Assembly (NCBI GenBank): GCA_963555705.1
Contig: OY743168.1
Location: 92,606,925-92,670,924, forward strand
Length of the DNA stretch: 64,000 nt
Reading direction: 5' to 3'
DNA from: Ligustrum vulgare
Taxonomy: Eukaryota; Streptophyta; Magnoliopsida; Lamiales; Oleaceae
Positions 1 to 10,987 of this stretch are shown here, piece after piece. Position 1 is the stretch's first letter. Each line of letters starts with the position of its first letter. The notes beneath the pieces were generated by a model, which saw nothing but the letters and a program-made list of their open reading frames with translations, was not told the DNA's origin and made no database searches. The position numbers and the translations under genes are program-made.

Positions 1-1570
1 TTAAATCTCATAATTTTAAGAACGAAAAATGACATTCATATATAACTAGTAGCATAACGTCACGCATGTTGCTATTGTATAACTAGAACGACAAGTATGT
101 TGTTATCTAATTTATTTAACCATTCATCTATTTCGACACCCTCGAACAATATTTCAACGTCCAAAAATACCTAAACTTCATAATTATAGAAGTAAGAACA
201 TGTCTGATTGCATTTAAGTCATAATGGCATACATGTCGTTACAATATACTAGAACGACAAGTATGATGTTATCCAATCTACTTAAGTATTCTTCTATGTA
301 GACAACTCTAAATGACATTTTAACGTCCAAAAGGACCTAAATTTCATAATTTTAAGAATTAGAACTTGTTTTGTTGCATTTAAAATTCATAATGGTACTC
401 ACGCTGTTAGTGTATAACAAGAACAACAAGTATGCCGTTATCTAATATACTTAAGCATTCATCTATTCTGACATCTCCTAATGAAATTTTAATGTCCAAA
501 AGTACTTAAATTTCATAACTTTAGGAATTAGAACCTGTCTTGTTGCATTTGAAGTCATAACGACAAGCATGCCGTTACAGTATGATTAGAACGACAAGTA
601 TGCCGTTATCCAATCTAATTAAGTATTCATCTATTTCTACACCCCCAAACAACATTTCTACGTCCAAAAATACCTAAATTTCTTAATTTGAGGGGTTTGA
701 ACATGTTCGGTTGCATTTAAAGTCATAACGGCATGTATGTCGTTACGGTATAACTAGAATGGCAAGTATGCCGTTATCCAATCTACTTAATCATTCATTT
801 ATTTCGACACCTCCAACAACGTTTTGACGTTCAAGAGTACCTAAATTTTATAATTTTAGGAGCTAATATCTTTTTGGTTGCATTTAAGTCATAACGGTAT
901 GCATGTCGTTACGATATAATTAGAACGACAAGTATGTCGTTATCTAATCTACCTAAGCATTCTTCTATCTTGACATCTCCAAATAGCATTTTAACGTCCT
1001 AAAGTACTTAAATTTCATAATTTTAGGAATTAGAACATGTCTAGTTGCATTTAAAGTCATAACAGCATGCATGCCATTACGATATAGTTAGAACGAAAAG
1101 TATGCTGTTATCTAATCTACTTAAGCATTCATCTATTTAGACACATCCAAAAGTACCTAAATTTTGTAATTTTAGGAATTAGAACATGTCCAGTTCAATT
1201 TAAATTAACAACGATATGCATGCCGTTATGATATAACTATGACGACAAGTATGCCTTTATCCAGACAACTTAAGTATTCATCTATTTTGACATCTCTAAA
1301 TGACATATCTATGTCCTAAAGTATCTAAATTTTATAATTTACATGTTCAATTCCATTTAAAGTCATAACAACAAGCATGCCGTTGCGGTATAACTAGAAC
1401 GACATGTATGCCTTTATCCAGACTACTGAAACATTCATCTATTTCGACATCTCCAAACAACATTTCGACATTCAAAAGTAACTATATTTTATAATTTACA
1501 TGTCTAATTCCATTTAAATTCGGACGGCATGCATGCCATTACGGTACAGCTAGAAGGATTCCATTTAAAG
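1..1570. repeat. Tandem repeat array, period about 167 bp
   Basis: About nine degenerate head-to-tail copies. The landmark AGAACGACAAGTATG recurs near 84, 251, 420, 588, 756, 922 and 1090 (spacing 166-169 bp), then near 1239, 1396 and 1552 with shorter spacing (149-157). Each unit also contains a CATAACGGCATGCATGCCGTTA-like palindrome, an ATTCATCTATTTCGACA block and a TTCATAATTTTAGGAATTAGAAC block. The array runs off the left edge of the window, so its full length is unknown. The monomer length is typical of plant satellites, but it could also be a local minisatellite or part of a transposon. Confidence 0.85.
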
Positions 1571-2649
1571 TATCAGAGACAAACAAAATTAGTAGCCAAT
1601 AACCAATTCAAATTATTAATACCAAACATCATTTTTTCCAACCAAACCCAAATTCTTAAACTCTCCGAACCAAAACAATAATACGCACAAAATCATCCTG
1701 GCACTGTCGCTCTCATTGTCCATAGATTTTCCCCTCTCAACATTGTACCACATCCTCCACATATCTTTAGTCATCTTCCCTTCTGCCAAAATTGCCACCT
1801 GCAAATGCGTCTGTGTAATCCAAACCATTGTCCTCTCCTTGCCACGCATTTGTTTACTAAACAATTACCCACTTACTCTCTCTCTCCATCCTTGATTTGA
1901 AGCTCTTCAATGGCCATCATTTGTTCACTGATTCCACCATTAAGGCTTTTAAGGAAGAAAATTGCTTCACCCAGAGGAAGAAAATTGCTTCAGTCTGGGA
2001 AAGAAAATGCTAGCAGATGAATGAAGAGGAAAAATGTTATTTTGTGTATATTGATATTAGGGATATATTAGTCAATTAACAATATATTCAATTTTAAAAT
2101 TATTTTTATTTGCTTTATTTTGGTCAAAGTCTATTTGATAAAACAATATGTGGAGGGGTGCTATTTACTGATATTCCCCTTATTAAATTGTTTTTTGGAA
2201 AATCTGGTGTTTGGGTGGTGTTGAGGGTGAAAAAATTAGAGAAAATGGATAAAATAAAACTAAAATAAAATGTGAATCAATGGAAAATTGCAGCAACAGA
2301 AGGAAAGAAAGAAAAATCGAAAAATGCGTATTAGTTGCTACAAAAAGGTAAATAGTGGTAGATGGCACAATCATCATAGATTTCATAAACAATTGTTATT
2401 TAGAAGATTCTTAGAACGAAAATTCCTTTTTCCTCATCATTCTCCAAGCACTCACGTTGAGCTCCAATACCTTGTCGGATTCGGGCAACTGCTAATTAAT
2501 TTTATTCTCCAATTCAGAGATTCACAAGGCCGCCTCCATCGCAGTGCAAGGTTTTGCATCTTTGATCAAAGCATGAAGGGGTGATCGATAAGCACTACTA
2601 AGCTGTCTGTAGTCCTTGATACTATTCTTAGCTATGTATGTGATATACA
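1571..2649. other. Intergenic stretch, no supported gene
   Basis: AT-rich sequence between the tandem array and the first hAT element. It has a short internal duplication of GGAAGAAAATTGCTTCA near 1955-1995. Short open frames occur on both strands (1616-1864 minus, 2288-2584 plus), but they show no recognisable domain, start context or splice structure. Confidence 0.5.
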
Positions 2650-2657
2650 GGTAGAGT

Positions 2658-3119
2658 CAGGGACGGATCTCTATGAGGCCCAGTGGGGGCCAAAAATTTG
2701 AGCCCAGTTTTCAGTTTGGGCTTGTTGGGGACAGTTAGGCCAAAAAAAAAAAAAATTTAATCTCTCTGTTTCTTTAAAAAAAAATGGATTAAAATTGAGA
2801 AATTTGCAACTGCGAACAATTTAGAATTGATTATTGATGATGTATTGTCATATTTGATATTTCAGATTAATAAATTATAGAGAGATATTTAATAAAAAAA
2901 CATCTTCAAGAAAATGTTGTTGAGAAGAGTTCAAATAGAGTTGAGAACAATGAGATTGACTTAAATAGAGTTTAGAATTGATTATTGATGATGTATTGTC
3001 ATATTTGCTTCGTCATTTCAATCATTTTAGTTCAAAAAAATTCCGGGGCCTCCGCCTCCCCCCTTACACCATTTGAAAATTTTGGTCCCCACTTATTCGA
3101 ATCTCTAGCTCCGTCCCTG
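2658..3119. mobile_element. Non-autonomous hAT element 1, 462 bp
   Basis: Terminal inverted repeats CAGGGACGGATCT (left) and, on the reverse strand of the right end, CAGGGACGGAGCTAG. The element is flanked by a perfect 8-bp target duplication GGTAGAGT (2650-2657 and 3120-3127), the hAT hallmark. Inside, a segment reading TAGAATTGATTATTGATGA occurs twice (near 2821 and 2971). There is no intact transposase, so the copy depended on another element for mobility. Confidence 0.93.
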
Positions 3120-3327
3120 GGTAGAGTGGTCAATTCGTTTTCTGGTTTTCATAGGGTTTGGGTGAGGGAGGAAGATGAAGTTTTCATTATTTTCTCTTTT
3201 TTTTTTTTTTGAATTTTACGTTTTTTAGTTAACTATTTTATGTAGAAAATATAATGCCCTTCTTAAAATTATTAAATTGTAGTCAAATTTAATTCTCTTG
3301 GTTTACTAACGAATTATGGATGGAAAT

Positions 3328-4051
3328 TAGAGGTGTCAAAACGGACGGGCCGATCAGACCCGTGCAAATCGGCTCGAATCGACCCGAAACCGCGGGCCTA
3401 CCCATGACCGTACGGACGGTTTACGGGTCAAGAAGTTTTGAACCACAGGTTTCGCGGGTCAAACCTTCGCGGACCCCATTTAACCCGCTGGCCCGTAAAA
3501 AAAAAAAAAAACCAATTTTATTTAATATAATGATATTGAAAATCTTCCTTCTTCTACAAACTGTAATATAACTTTTAAAGTAATATTTTATTTTTTTCTC
3601 CCTAATAGCTAAAAAACGTAACGTTCTTTAATAATAGTAATTAGAAATATATTTAGGCATTTAACATTTAATTGTTATTTGTTTATATTTTATTTAAATT
3701 TGCAAACTTAGAAGTAATTCATATAACATAAAATATAACTTTAAATTCTATATAAATATTTTATGGTATAAATATGAATTTATCATTTTAATCATTTTTT
3801 ATTTATAAACTTGACAAAATTTGTTATAAATATGAAAAAATCTATATTTGTATTTATAGGAGTCAAATCAGAATAAATCGCAACCCGCATGAGCTCGACC
3901 CTGATGGACCAGTGGACGGGGCCTGAGTTATAGTTCGAAATTTGTGAGCTGACCCAAAAGCGGCCCGTAACCCACAACGGACGAACTTTTTCAAGCAGGC
4001 CGTTATGTTGACTGACCGACTCGATCCGAACCACCTGAATTGACACATCTA
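3328..4051. mobile_element. Non-autonomous hAT element 2, 724 bp
   Basis: Left end TAGAGGTGTCAAAACGG; right end reads TAGATGTGTCAATTCAGG on the reverse strand. Perfect 8-bp target duplication ATGGAAAT at 3320-3327 and 4052-4059. Both subterminal zones are GC-rich with repeated CGGGTC/GACCCG motifs, while the centre is AT-rich. The ORFs at 3320-3571 and 3792-4048 are translations of these subterminal repeats, not genes. Confidence 0.94.
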
Positions 4052-4059
4052 ATGGAAAT

Positions 4060-4693
4060 CATCCATTTTATCTTTATTCTGCGATTATTTTAAAGGTTTA
4101 GGATTGAAGTTGAACAAATGAAAATTTTGGATAAAGTATGCTAAAAAGTAAAATGTCTGGACAATTATTCCTTTTAAATAACATTGAATATCCAAGAAAA
4201 TTTATGGCCTTTAAAAGGTCTAGATTATAATAAATGTACCTAAACTTTTTCTAAGTTCTAGAATGAATACCCCCACCCCCACCCCACCCCCCCCCCCCCC
4301 ACCCCAAAACCTTCATATTCATTGCATGGAGCCCAAAACATTGACCACTTTTACTTGATTTTTAGCCACTCAATCAAACATGAAAAAGCATAAATCATAA
4401 ATTAATTTTATATATATATGATAAACAGATATTGAATTCTTGACGTGATTAAAGTTTAATTACACCAGCTTGCGATGGTCTCGCATCGATAAATTCTTTT
4501 AAGGTATTACTTCATTTTTTTTCTTCTTAAAAGGAAAACATAAAGTGGAAAGAATGAAATTATTTAAAAAGATAATTAAAATATCCACAAATATTTATAG
4601 TTTCAGATAAAGTCATTCCTTATCATACCACCCCAGGACTGCTTCTGCTTCCAGTGATATTTCCTCTTACATATAGTCTACCAAAAAACATTA
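4060..4693. other. Intergenic stretch with C-rich tract
   Basis: No gene seen. Contains an almost pure cytosine run (about 4269-4306) and, at 4691-4693, the TTA that is the left target site of the next element. Confidence 0.5.
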
Positions 4694-5062
4694 GAGACCG
4701 TTCTCTTTGTGTTTCGATTTTGGATTTTGAATTTTGAATTTTGATTGTTAAGTTTTGGGATTGCTGAAAACATGTTTTCTTTATGATTTTAGAAAACTGT
4801 TTTTAAAAATAGAAAACTGAAAAATGCGATTACTTTGTAATTTTTTGATATTTTATATGTAAAAAATGATTGATTTGTTGAACTACATTAATTTTAACGT
4901 TAATAAATCAGTTAGTTCTCTATGTCAATAAATTCATCATTAATTTTGTTTCAGTTAAACAAAAATTTAACCACATACCAACAAAATCTTAACATGGATC
5001 TATATATAATGACAAAATAACATAAAAACTTCAAGTGAAGAAAGTCTCTCGCATTTACAAAA

Positions 5063-5098
<36 letters not shown>

Positions 5099-5234
5099 AA
5101 AATCTTAACATGGATCTATATAATGACAAAATAACATAAGAACTTCAAGTGAATGAAGTGTCTCACTTTTACAAAAATAATAATAATAATAATAAATAAA
5201 TAAATAAAATTTACAAAAAAAAAAAATCTTAAAA

Positions 5235-5271
<37 letters not shown>

Positions 5272-5715
5272 CAAAATAACATAAGAACTTCAAGTGAATG
5301 AAGTGTCTCACTTTTACCCAAAAAAAAAAAAAAAATTTACAAAAAAAAAAATCTTAATATGGATCTATATATAATGACAAAATAATATAAGAATTTTAAG
5401 TGAAGGAAGTGTCTCACATTTAAAAAATAATAAAAAAAAAATTAACATGGACCTATATATAATGACAAAATAATATAAGAACTTCAAGTGAAGAAAGTCC
5501 CACATTTACACAAAAAAAGAAAAATTCAAAACGCGCGTTTTTGACTTTTTAATACAAAATATTCAAAACGCAATAAACTTGTTTTGAGTTTCCTTTATAT
5601 TTTTTTTGGTATTTTGAAAAACGCATTTTTGAAAATGAACAAAGTGAACGCGTTTTCGATATTTTCAAAAATCGAAAACTCAAAACGGGCACAAAACAAC
5701 AATGAGAATGGGGCC
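4694..5715. mobile_element. PIF/Harbinger-like (Tourist-type) element, about 1.0 kb
   Basis: Left end GAGACCGTTCTCTTTGTG and right end (reverse strand) GGCCCCATTCTCATTGTTG form imperfect terminal inverted repeats. They are flanked by TTA at 4691-4693 and 5716-5718, the PIF/Harbinger target duplication. Both subterminal regions carry GAAAAC/GTTTTC motifs. There is no transposase. Much of the interior is a minisatellite (next entry). Confidence 0.65.
4986..5515. repeat. Minisatellite, five copies of about 90-125 bp
   Basis: The block CTTAACATGGATCTATATA then AATGACAAAATAACATAAG, ACTTCAAGTGAATGAAGTG and TCTCACTTTTACAAA is repeated starting near 4987, 5101, 5226, 5350 and 5440. Copies are separated by A-rich and AAT microsatellite spacers; the third copy has an expanded (AT)n run. 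The array lies inside the Harbinger-like element. Confidence 0.88.
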
Positions 5716-5890
5716 TTAATTTTCTAGCCATTTTCTCCGGTGACTTCATTTGCTAACTATCTCCATCTAAAGATCAAAATGAAGCTAGAAAATGAGACAT
5801 TGATAAATTTTCGACAGAGTTTCCTTACTTAATGATCCGCTGCATCACTGAATAGTGAACAAGAAAAGGATAATGCATGGACGGGACCGA

Positions 5891-7894
5891 CTAGTTCCTA
5901 TGGCAGCGAAAGCAATTGCTGAGACCGAGAGAACCCATCCTGAAATATGTACAGAAGAAAACCCGTCTTTTAGAAGTTCTTGGAGCCTGCTCAGCATGGT
6001 TTTTGGACACGCAGTTTCTCATCACTTGCGCTTTCATCTGTGAAGTTTTCAGCTTGTTCAAGATTTTGTCCATGGACGCTGATCTCTTCTTTTCAAGTTT
6101 CACCTGGATATAAGGTTATCAGAGAACTTAGTCAGCAAAAATCAGCTAATAAGCAAACTAGAAAAGATTCGCGTTCATTAACAACATCGTGGATGATGAT
6201 TGGAAGCAAGTTTGGCTGTCGAGAATCAGGGATGTTCAGATATTTTGTGTGTTTAGTGTGTACTCTGAAAACAACAGCTTTCGACTTTAATATTTATCAA
6301 GTTGGCTAGGGACGAACCTCAAGTTTTCGCATTGCTGCCTCAGCTTTTGCTTTCTGCAATTTTTCCCAAGCAGTGATCTTGGCTTCTTCTTTTTGCAGCC
6401 TGCACACAAACACAGAAAGAAAACATATCCATCACATCCTTTGCATTGGATAACAAACAATTTCCCTTTTTGACTGTTTTGTAATGTTAGTTGCAAGTTT
6501 AGAACAGAAGATAATTACTATCTGATCAAAATAGTAAATAAATTATGCCCTTGTTTGGTTCTGATTAAAATCTGATTTTAATCTCAAATCAAAGTCAATA
6601 ATTAATTTTAACCACACATCTTATAATCTATACTAAATAGAGGCTATAACTGAAAAAGGAGTACCCAACAAAATTCAGAAATGCATGTGAGAAGTATGAT
6701 TTTCTTTGCAGGATCATGTCAAGGTAAGCTTATTACCTAAACAAAAGTGCTTTTGAAACGACAGGAATCACATTTTACTGCTGAGGCACAGGTGAATATT
6801 ATCCAGGCTTGAGAGTTATTTCTACTAATTCAATGATTAAAACTCTTATGACATGTTTGGTTGAGAGGATTGGATAGTAACATACTTACTTTGACATACT
6901 ATTCGACGCCTCTGCAACGTCCAACCGCAAAGGTAAATCTGAAGCATTTGATGAACCTCTCATCTTTCTCAATCCATGTTTCTTGGACTGCCTGGCTACA
7001 GTGACACCTTTGTCTACTTGAACATCCCTGACTTCATCTTTGGCCGAATGATTGCTGTGCGGCTCCACTAAACTCGGGATTGAGAAAGGGAGACTGGAGA
7101 ACGATAACCTTCCTTTGGAAGACGAACGTGCGCTGCTTTCCGGGCTCATCTGAGTTGCCATATCCCGCCGTGAAACATCCCACGAAATTGCAGCTTCATC
7201 CTTCTTGGCGATATCGGGTTTATCATCTGATCATCCAATTCATCATAACTAGTAATAGATAAAAGCTCTACATTTACGAGATTGTACCATTTATGACAGA
7301 GGCAGTAAAGAAAAGGAAGAAGTGTATACCTTGAGAGCTTGGCATTGAAGATTCGCTTAGCATATCCGACAAGCCAGGCACGCTAGTTGATCGAGCCATG
7401 CTATTCTCAGGATTACGAGAGTTCGATTTTGCAGAAATGCCAGCACCATAATGGATTGATAAGCCATTGGGAACCAAGACCCCCGTCGTAAGTGGTGAAC
7501 TGGCCACATAATTCGTCACGCTTCCACTTTCGAGCACAGGCATGGTGGGCGAATAATTGGATAAGTAGACAAGTCCAGGTGACCCCAACGGGCCACTCTT
7601 CGACTTTGGTCGCCTCTGAGGTTGTGCAACCGATGTCTTACCAGCACCGTATCCGGAAACTGGGCTCGTGATCCATCTCTCAGCATCGTCCCATTTCGAA
7701 GGCAGTGTCCTTCCACTATTAAATGGCATATATGCAGCAGCATTAATATGCCTTCGACTACTATTGGTAGGGATCGGAACTCGTTCGGAACTCCAACCCT
7801 TGGGAATTCCCCCCACATTGTTATCACCGTATTCTGGCGTTCCAGGGCTGGTATATGCACCTGAGTTTCTTAATGAAACAGAGTTCTTCATCAT
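5891..7894 (-). CDS. Remorin family protein, four coding exons
   Basis: Plant-specific plasma-membrane scaffold protein of the long-N-terminus remorin type. Coding exons on the minus strand: 7894-7330, 7226-6890, 6399-6318 and 6103-5891. All introns are GT-AG, phases join correctly, and the total is 1197 nt (398 aa). Exon 1 encodes a disordered Ser/Pro-rich region with SSERVPIP-type, TLPSKWDDAERWI and ARSTSVPGLSDMLSESSMPSSQ-like segments. Exon 2 carries RRDMATQMSPESS. Exons 3-4 encode the coiled-coil remorin C-terminal domain (KEEAKITAWEKLQKAKAEA, then VKLEKKRSASMDKILNKL) and end in a Cys-containing tail (GLSNCFRCHRN). In this family such a Cys tail can be S-acylated for membrane anchoring; that is inferred here. 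The first ATG after the spliced acceptor at 7897 was taken as start; a second ATG follows directly. An additional upstream coding exon cannot be excluded. Confidence 0.9.
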
Positions 7895-8420
7895 CACTGT
7901 CAGTTTAGTTCAACATAGGCCACATTGCTTCCTTAATTGTTCCAAATTGAAAAACTTGTCCTTAACCTAATTGATTCAATTGTAAAATAGATACAGAGTG
8001 AGCAAAACTCTTGAAAAATCAGAAACTTTGTGTCGGCAACTGTCTAAATAACTAAATATTTTTTTTTAAATTTTTTAAACCCTAAAAAATCATTTTCAGG
8101 AATGCACAAATGACAAAACCCCCGCCTTTCATTTTCAACAGAGCTATCCTATTAACATTATCCCTTCCCAAAAAATCAAGAAATTCCAGGTTCAAACACA
8201 ATATACTTAAACAATGAAACAGGAAAATAATAAAAAAAAAAATCGAGAAAATGAAAATATATGGATCAGAACTTACCTGATTGGCCAAAAATTTATAAAA
8301 ATTGAAGCTTTTGAAGTCTTTCTTGTTTAAACTTTGTGATTCTTGCTTTTTGTCTTTCTTCTTGAAGACTTTATTGTTTGCACTTTATGAACAAGGATAA
8401 ATGTATAAAGTATAAGCAGA
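7895..8420 (-). promoter_or_regulatory. Remorin 5' region with probable leader intron
   Basis: On the minus strand a strong donor (CAG then GTAAGT) lies at 8277/8276. A matching acceptor (ACTGACAG) ends at 7897, two bases before the start codon. This suggests an untranslated first exon ending at 8277 and a leader intron of about 380 bp (7897-8276). A TATA-like TATACTTTATACATTTAT stretch sits around 8400-8420 upstream. Transcription start not determined. Confidence 0.55.
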
Positions 8421-8935
8421 ATGGGATGGATTAACTTTTTTCTATTGTTGATCAAAAGAGAATTTTGCTTATTCAAAGAAAGTTGTTCCGGTGTGAAAGC
8501 TCAGAATTGTGGAAATGTGTACGACTCAGATTTGAAACACTTCTTCCATTTGAAAATGGTGAATTAATGGTGAAGGAAAATTGGGTCAGGTTTTGTCCAT
8601 GTGATATGAGACTAAAGTCGAGTTGGCAGAGGTTGTCTGAGACTAAAATGCGGGGTCATGTGACAAAAACTTGGGGTCCCTAACGGGATATCGTGTGGAT
8701 TCTTGTGGAATTCGGTGTTTATAATGCGAGTAATTTTGGAGAAACATTATTTGATAATTTTTTAAGTAATATTGTGACATGACACAGATTCATTAAATAA
8801 TGAAAATAATTATGTTCACTTACTTTTTCACTATTCAATAAATGTGTGTCATAGTGTCACTTAAAATGTCTTTCTTGAATTATTGTTATAACATTGACCT
8901 TAGAAATGCAAATTGGAAAATTGACAAAATCCTTA
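8421..8935. other. Intergenic stretch upstream of remorin
   Basis: No gene supported. A 72-codon open frame at 8465-8683 has no recognisable domain. The region probably holds distal promoter sequence of the minus-strand remorin. Confidence 0.4.
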
Positions 8936-9111
8936 GCCCCTGTTTGGCCCTCACTTTCTTTAAACCAAATTTATTCAATACTCAATTTCAACCATCTATT
9001 TTAATTAAGTTTACCATTTTTTACTTTTCAAATATTTTTTAACCATACATCCTCCCAAAAATACTATTTCAAACCATAATTTTTCCTGAATAATGGGTCT
9101 TAAACAAGGGT
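8936..9111. mobile_element. Tourist-like MITE, 176 bp
   Basis: Ends GCCCCTGTTTGGCCC and, on the reverse strand, ACCCTTGTTTAAGACCC. TTA target duplications at 8933-8935 and 9112-9114. The same terminal motif appears in the MITEs at 59397-59510 and 62012-62196. Confidence 0.78.
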
Positions 9112-9713
9112 TTAGTTAAGAGCTGCCCATGTTTGTACTGTTCATTACTTTTGTCCTCTCTAACTAAAACGACGTAGTTTGAACGTGTTGTAACATGAAA
9201 TTACATAGCTTTGATTTTGGATGAAACGGTGTCGTTTTTCTCCATGTATATGAGCATTGAGTTAGGGTTTTGTGCATAAAATATTTTCTTTCTCCGATCG
9301 TCTTCCAGCAATTCTCTCGTCTCTCCTTCGTCCCTGTCATCGCCTCTAACATTTCTATCGCTTCTTCTACGTCTGTGCCGCCGCATCTAGCATTTCTCTC
9401 GCTTCTTCGTTGTTTGTGTCTCCACTAGCATTTCTCTCGCTTCGCGTCCATCTAGGATTTGGTAGAAATCGTCTATCTAGGGTTTGGGAGAAACCGATCC
9501 TTTCTTTGAACTTGAGTTGATGAATATTTGCGTTCCTTTGTCCGACTGTGTATGTGTTGCCTTCTCTATCGTCGCACGTTTAACTAGGGTTTGACAAAGT
9601 TGCTCCAACTGCCTACCCCCATCGAATCAGGGCATAACTACTTCAGCCACTACCTACGTTTTCTCTCTTCTAACCCCTTTCGCGAGTCCATCCATATGAA
9701 TATTGTCGCACCT
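9112..9713. other. Non-coding stretch, possible retroelement leader
   Basis: Contains AAACGACG and ACGGTGTCGTTTT motifs that are frequent in plant promoters and LTR elements, then C/T-rich sequence with TTCTCTCGCTTCTTC repeats (about 9300-9440). No open frame with family similarity. It abuts the LTR-like repeat at 9714 and may have belonged to the same element on the minus strand. Confidence 0.35.
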
Positions 9714-10987
9714 GTAAACAGAAAATAAGTATTTAGACTCTTCGAGTAGGAATGACAACGGGGGGCGGGGATGCATTTCTCCATCCCCACAACATTAATA
9801 ATATTTTCATTAATAATATAAGGAAACATTCAGGAACAATCATAACATTTTCTAAATCAAATAATTTTTACACATTATTTAGACATTAATTGAATATATA
9901 TATGCATCTTTGTTTTTTTCTTTATTTTATATTTGATTAGATGAGAAAATACAACTCGATAAGCTTAATGACTAATAATCAGTAACTTTTTCAAAAAAAA
10001 AGTATTTAAAGTTTATAACTTGATAAGTAATAAATTTTTTGTGAAAGAAATTTTGACTTCATAGGACTTTTTAATAGATAATATAGGACTTTTTTTTTAG
10101 CTTTTTAAATTTTAATGAAACTTGTTAATTAGGGATTGGGACAGGGCAGGGATGGGAATAAGACGTTCATCTCCTTCCCCGATTCGAGGATGTTTTTTCA
10201 TCCTCATCCCCGCTCCATCCTCGTCTTTGTCGGAGATTCCCCGCCCCGTTCGAGGCGACTCCCCGTCGGGTTCGGATATTCCACGCCTCGTTGCTATCCC
10301 TATCTTCGAGGGGGTTGAGTCCTCCTAATACCAGATTTGGATAAATTCTCGATAACTTTTCATTCCAAATAACAACTTAAATAACATTATAAATAACCAA
10401 CAGCCTACTGACTTAAACTTATGGAAATAAAGCCATAACTAACAACCCACTACTTAAGGAAATAAAGCAACAATTATCTATCCATAATTAATTGCCCAGA
10501 CTCACTAACTACCCAAAGACTCGGACACATTACATCCTAACTACTAAAAGAAATTAAAATCCTAACAGTAAACAGAAAATAAGTATTTAGCCTCTTCGAG
10601 GGGGCTGAGCCCTCCTAATACCAGATTTGGATAAATTCTCGATAACTTTTCATTCCAAATAACAACTTAAATAACATTACAAATAATCAACAGCCCACTA
10701 ACTTAAACTTACGGAAATAAAGTCATAACTAACAACCCACTACTTAAGGAAATAAAGCAACAATTAGCTATCCATAATTAACTGCCCAAACTCACTAACT
10801 ACCCAAAGACTCATCCTAACTACTAATAGAAATTAACATCCTAATATAGCCATAACTAACAACCCGCTACTTAAGAAAATAAAGCAACAATTAACTATCC
10901 ATAATTAACTGCCCCGACTCACTAACTACCCAAAGACTCGGACACATTACATCCTAACTATTAACAGAAATTAACATCCTAACAGAC
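9714..10987. repeat. Tandem LTR-like repeat, two full units and one partial
   Basis: A unit of about 275-290 bp begins (T)GTAAACAGAAAATAAG, continues through TCTTCGAGGGGG and CCTCCTAATACCAGATTTGG, and ends ATCCTAACA. The TGT..ACA-type ends are LTR-like. Unit 1 is 9714-9746 plus 10311-10567 (interrupted by hAT 3). Unit 2 runs from 10568 to about 10843. A partial unit 3 runs from about 10844 to 10987. Direct abutment of LTR-like units without an internal region is odd; it could be an LTR array produced by recombination or a non-LTR tandem repeat. Confidence 0.8.
9747..10302. mobile_element. Non-autonomous hAT element 3, 556 bp
   Basis: Left end TAGGAATGACAACGGGG; right end on the reverse strand TAGGGATAGCAACGAGG. 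Perfect 8-bp target duplication TCTTCGAG at 9739-9746 and 10303-10310. The neighbouring tandem unit has a single TCTTCGAG at the same position (near 10599-10606), giving a paralogous empty site. GC-rich subterminal repeats, no transposase. Confidence 0.95.

Noticed and set aside
1616..1864. 82-codon minus-strand ORF
   Set aside because: Has a protein-like composition but no recognised family, splice context or neighbour; too weak to call.
2288..2584. 98-codon plus-strand ORF next to hAT 1
   Set aside because: No domain; Lys/Arg- and His-rich composition from AT-rich DNA; no support as a gene.
4986..5515. CRISPR-like regular repeats
   Set aside because: Plant minisatellite with A-rich spacers; unit too long and spacers not unique. 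No cas genes, eukaryotic context.
6540..6880. MITE in remorin intron 2 (TTGTTTGGTTCTG motif)
   Set aside because: Only one terminal motif could be found, with no matching inverted end or target duplication.
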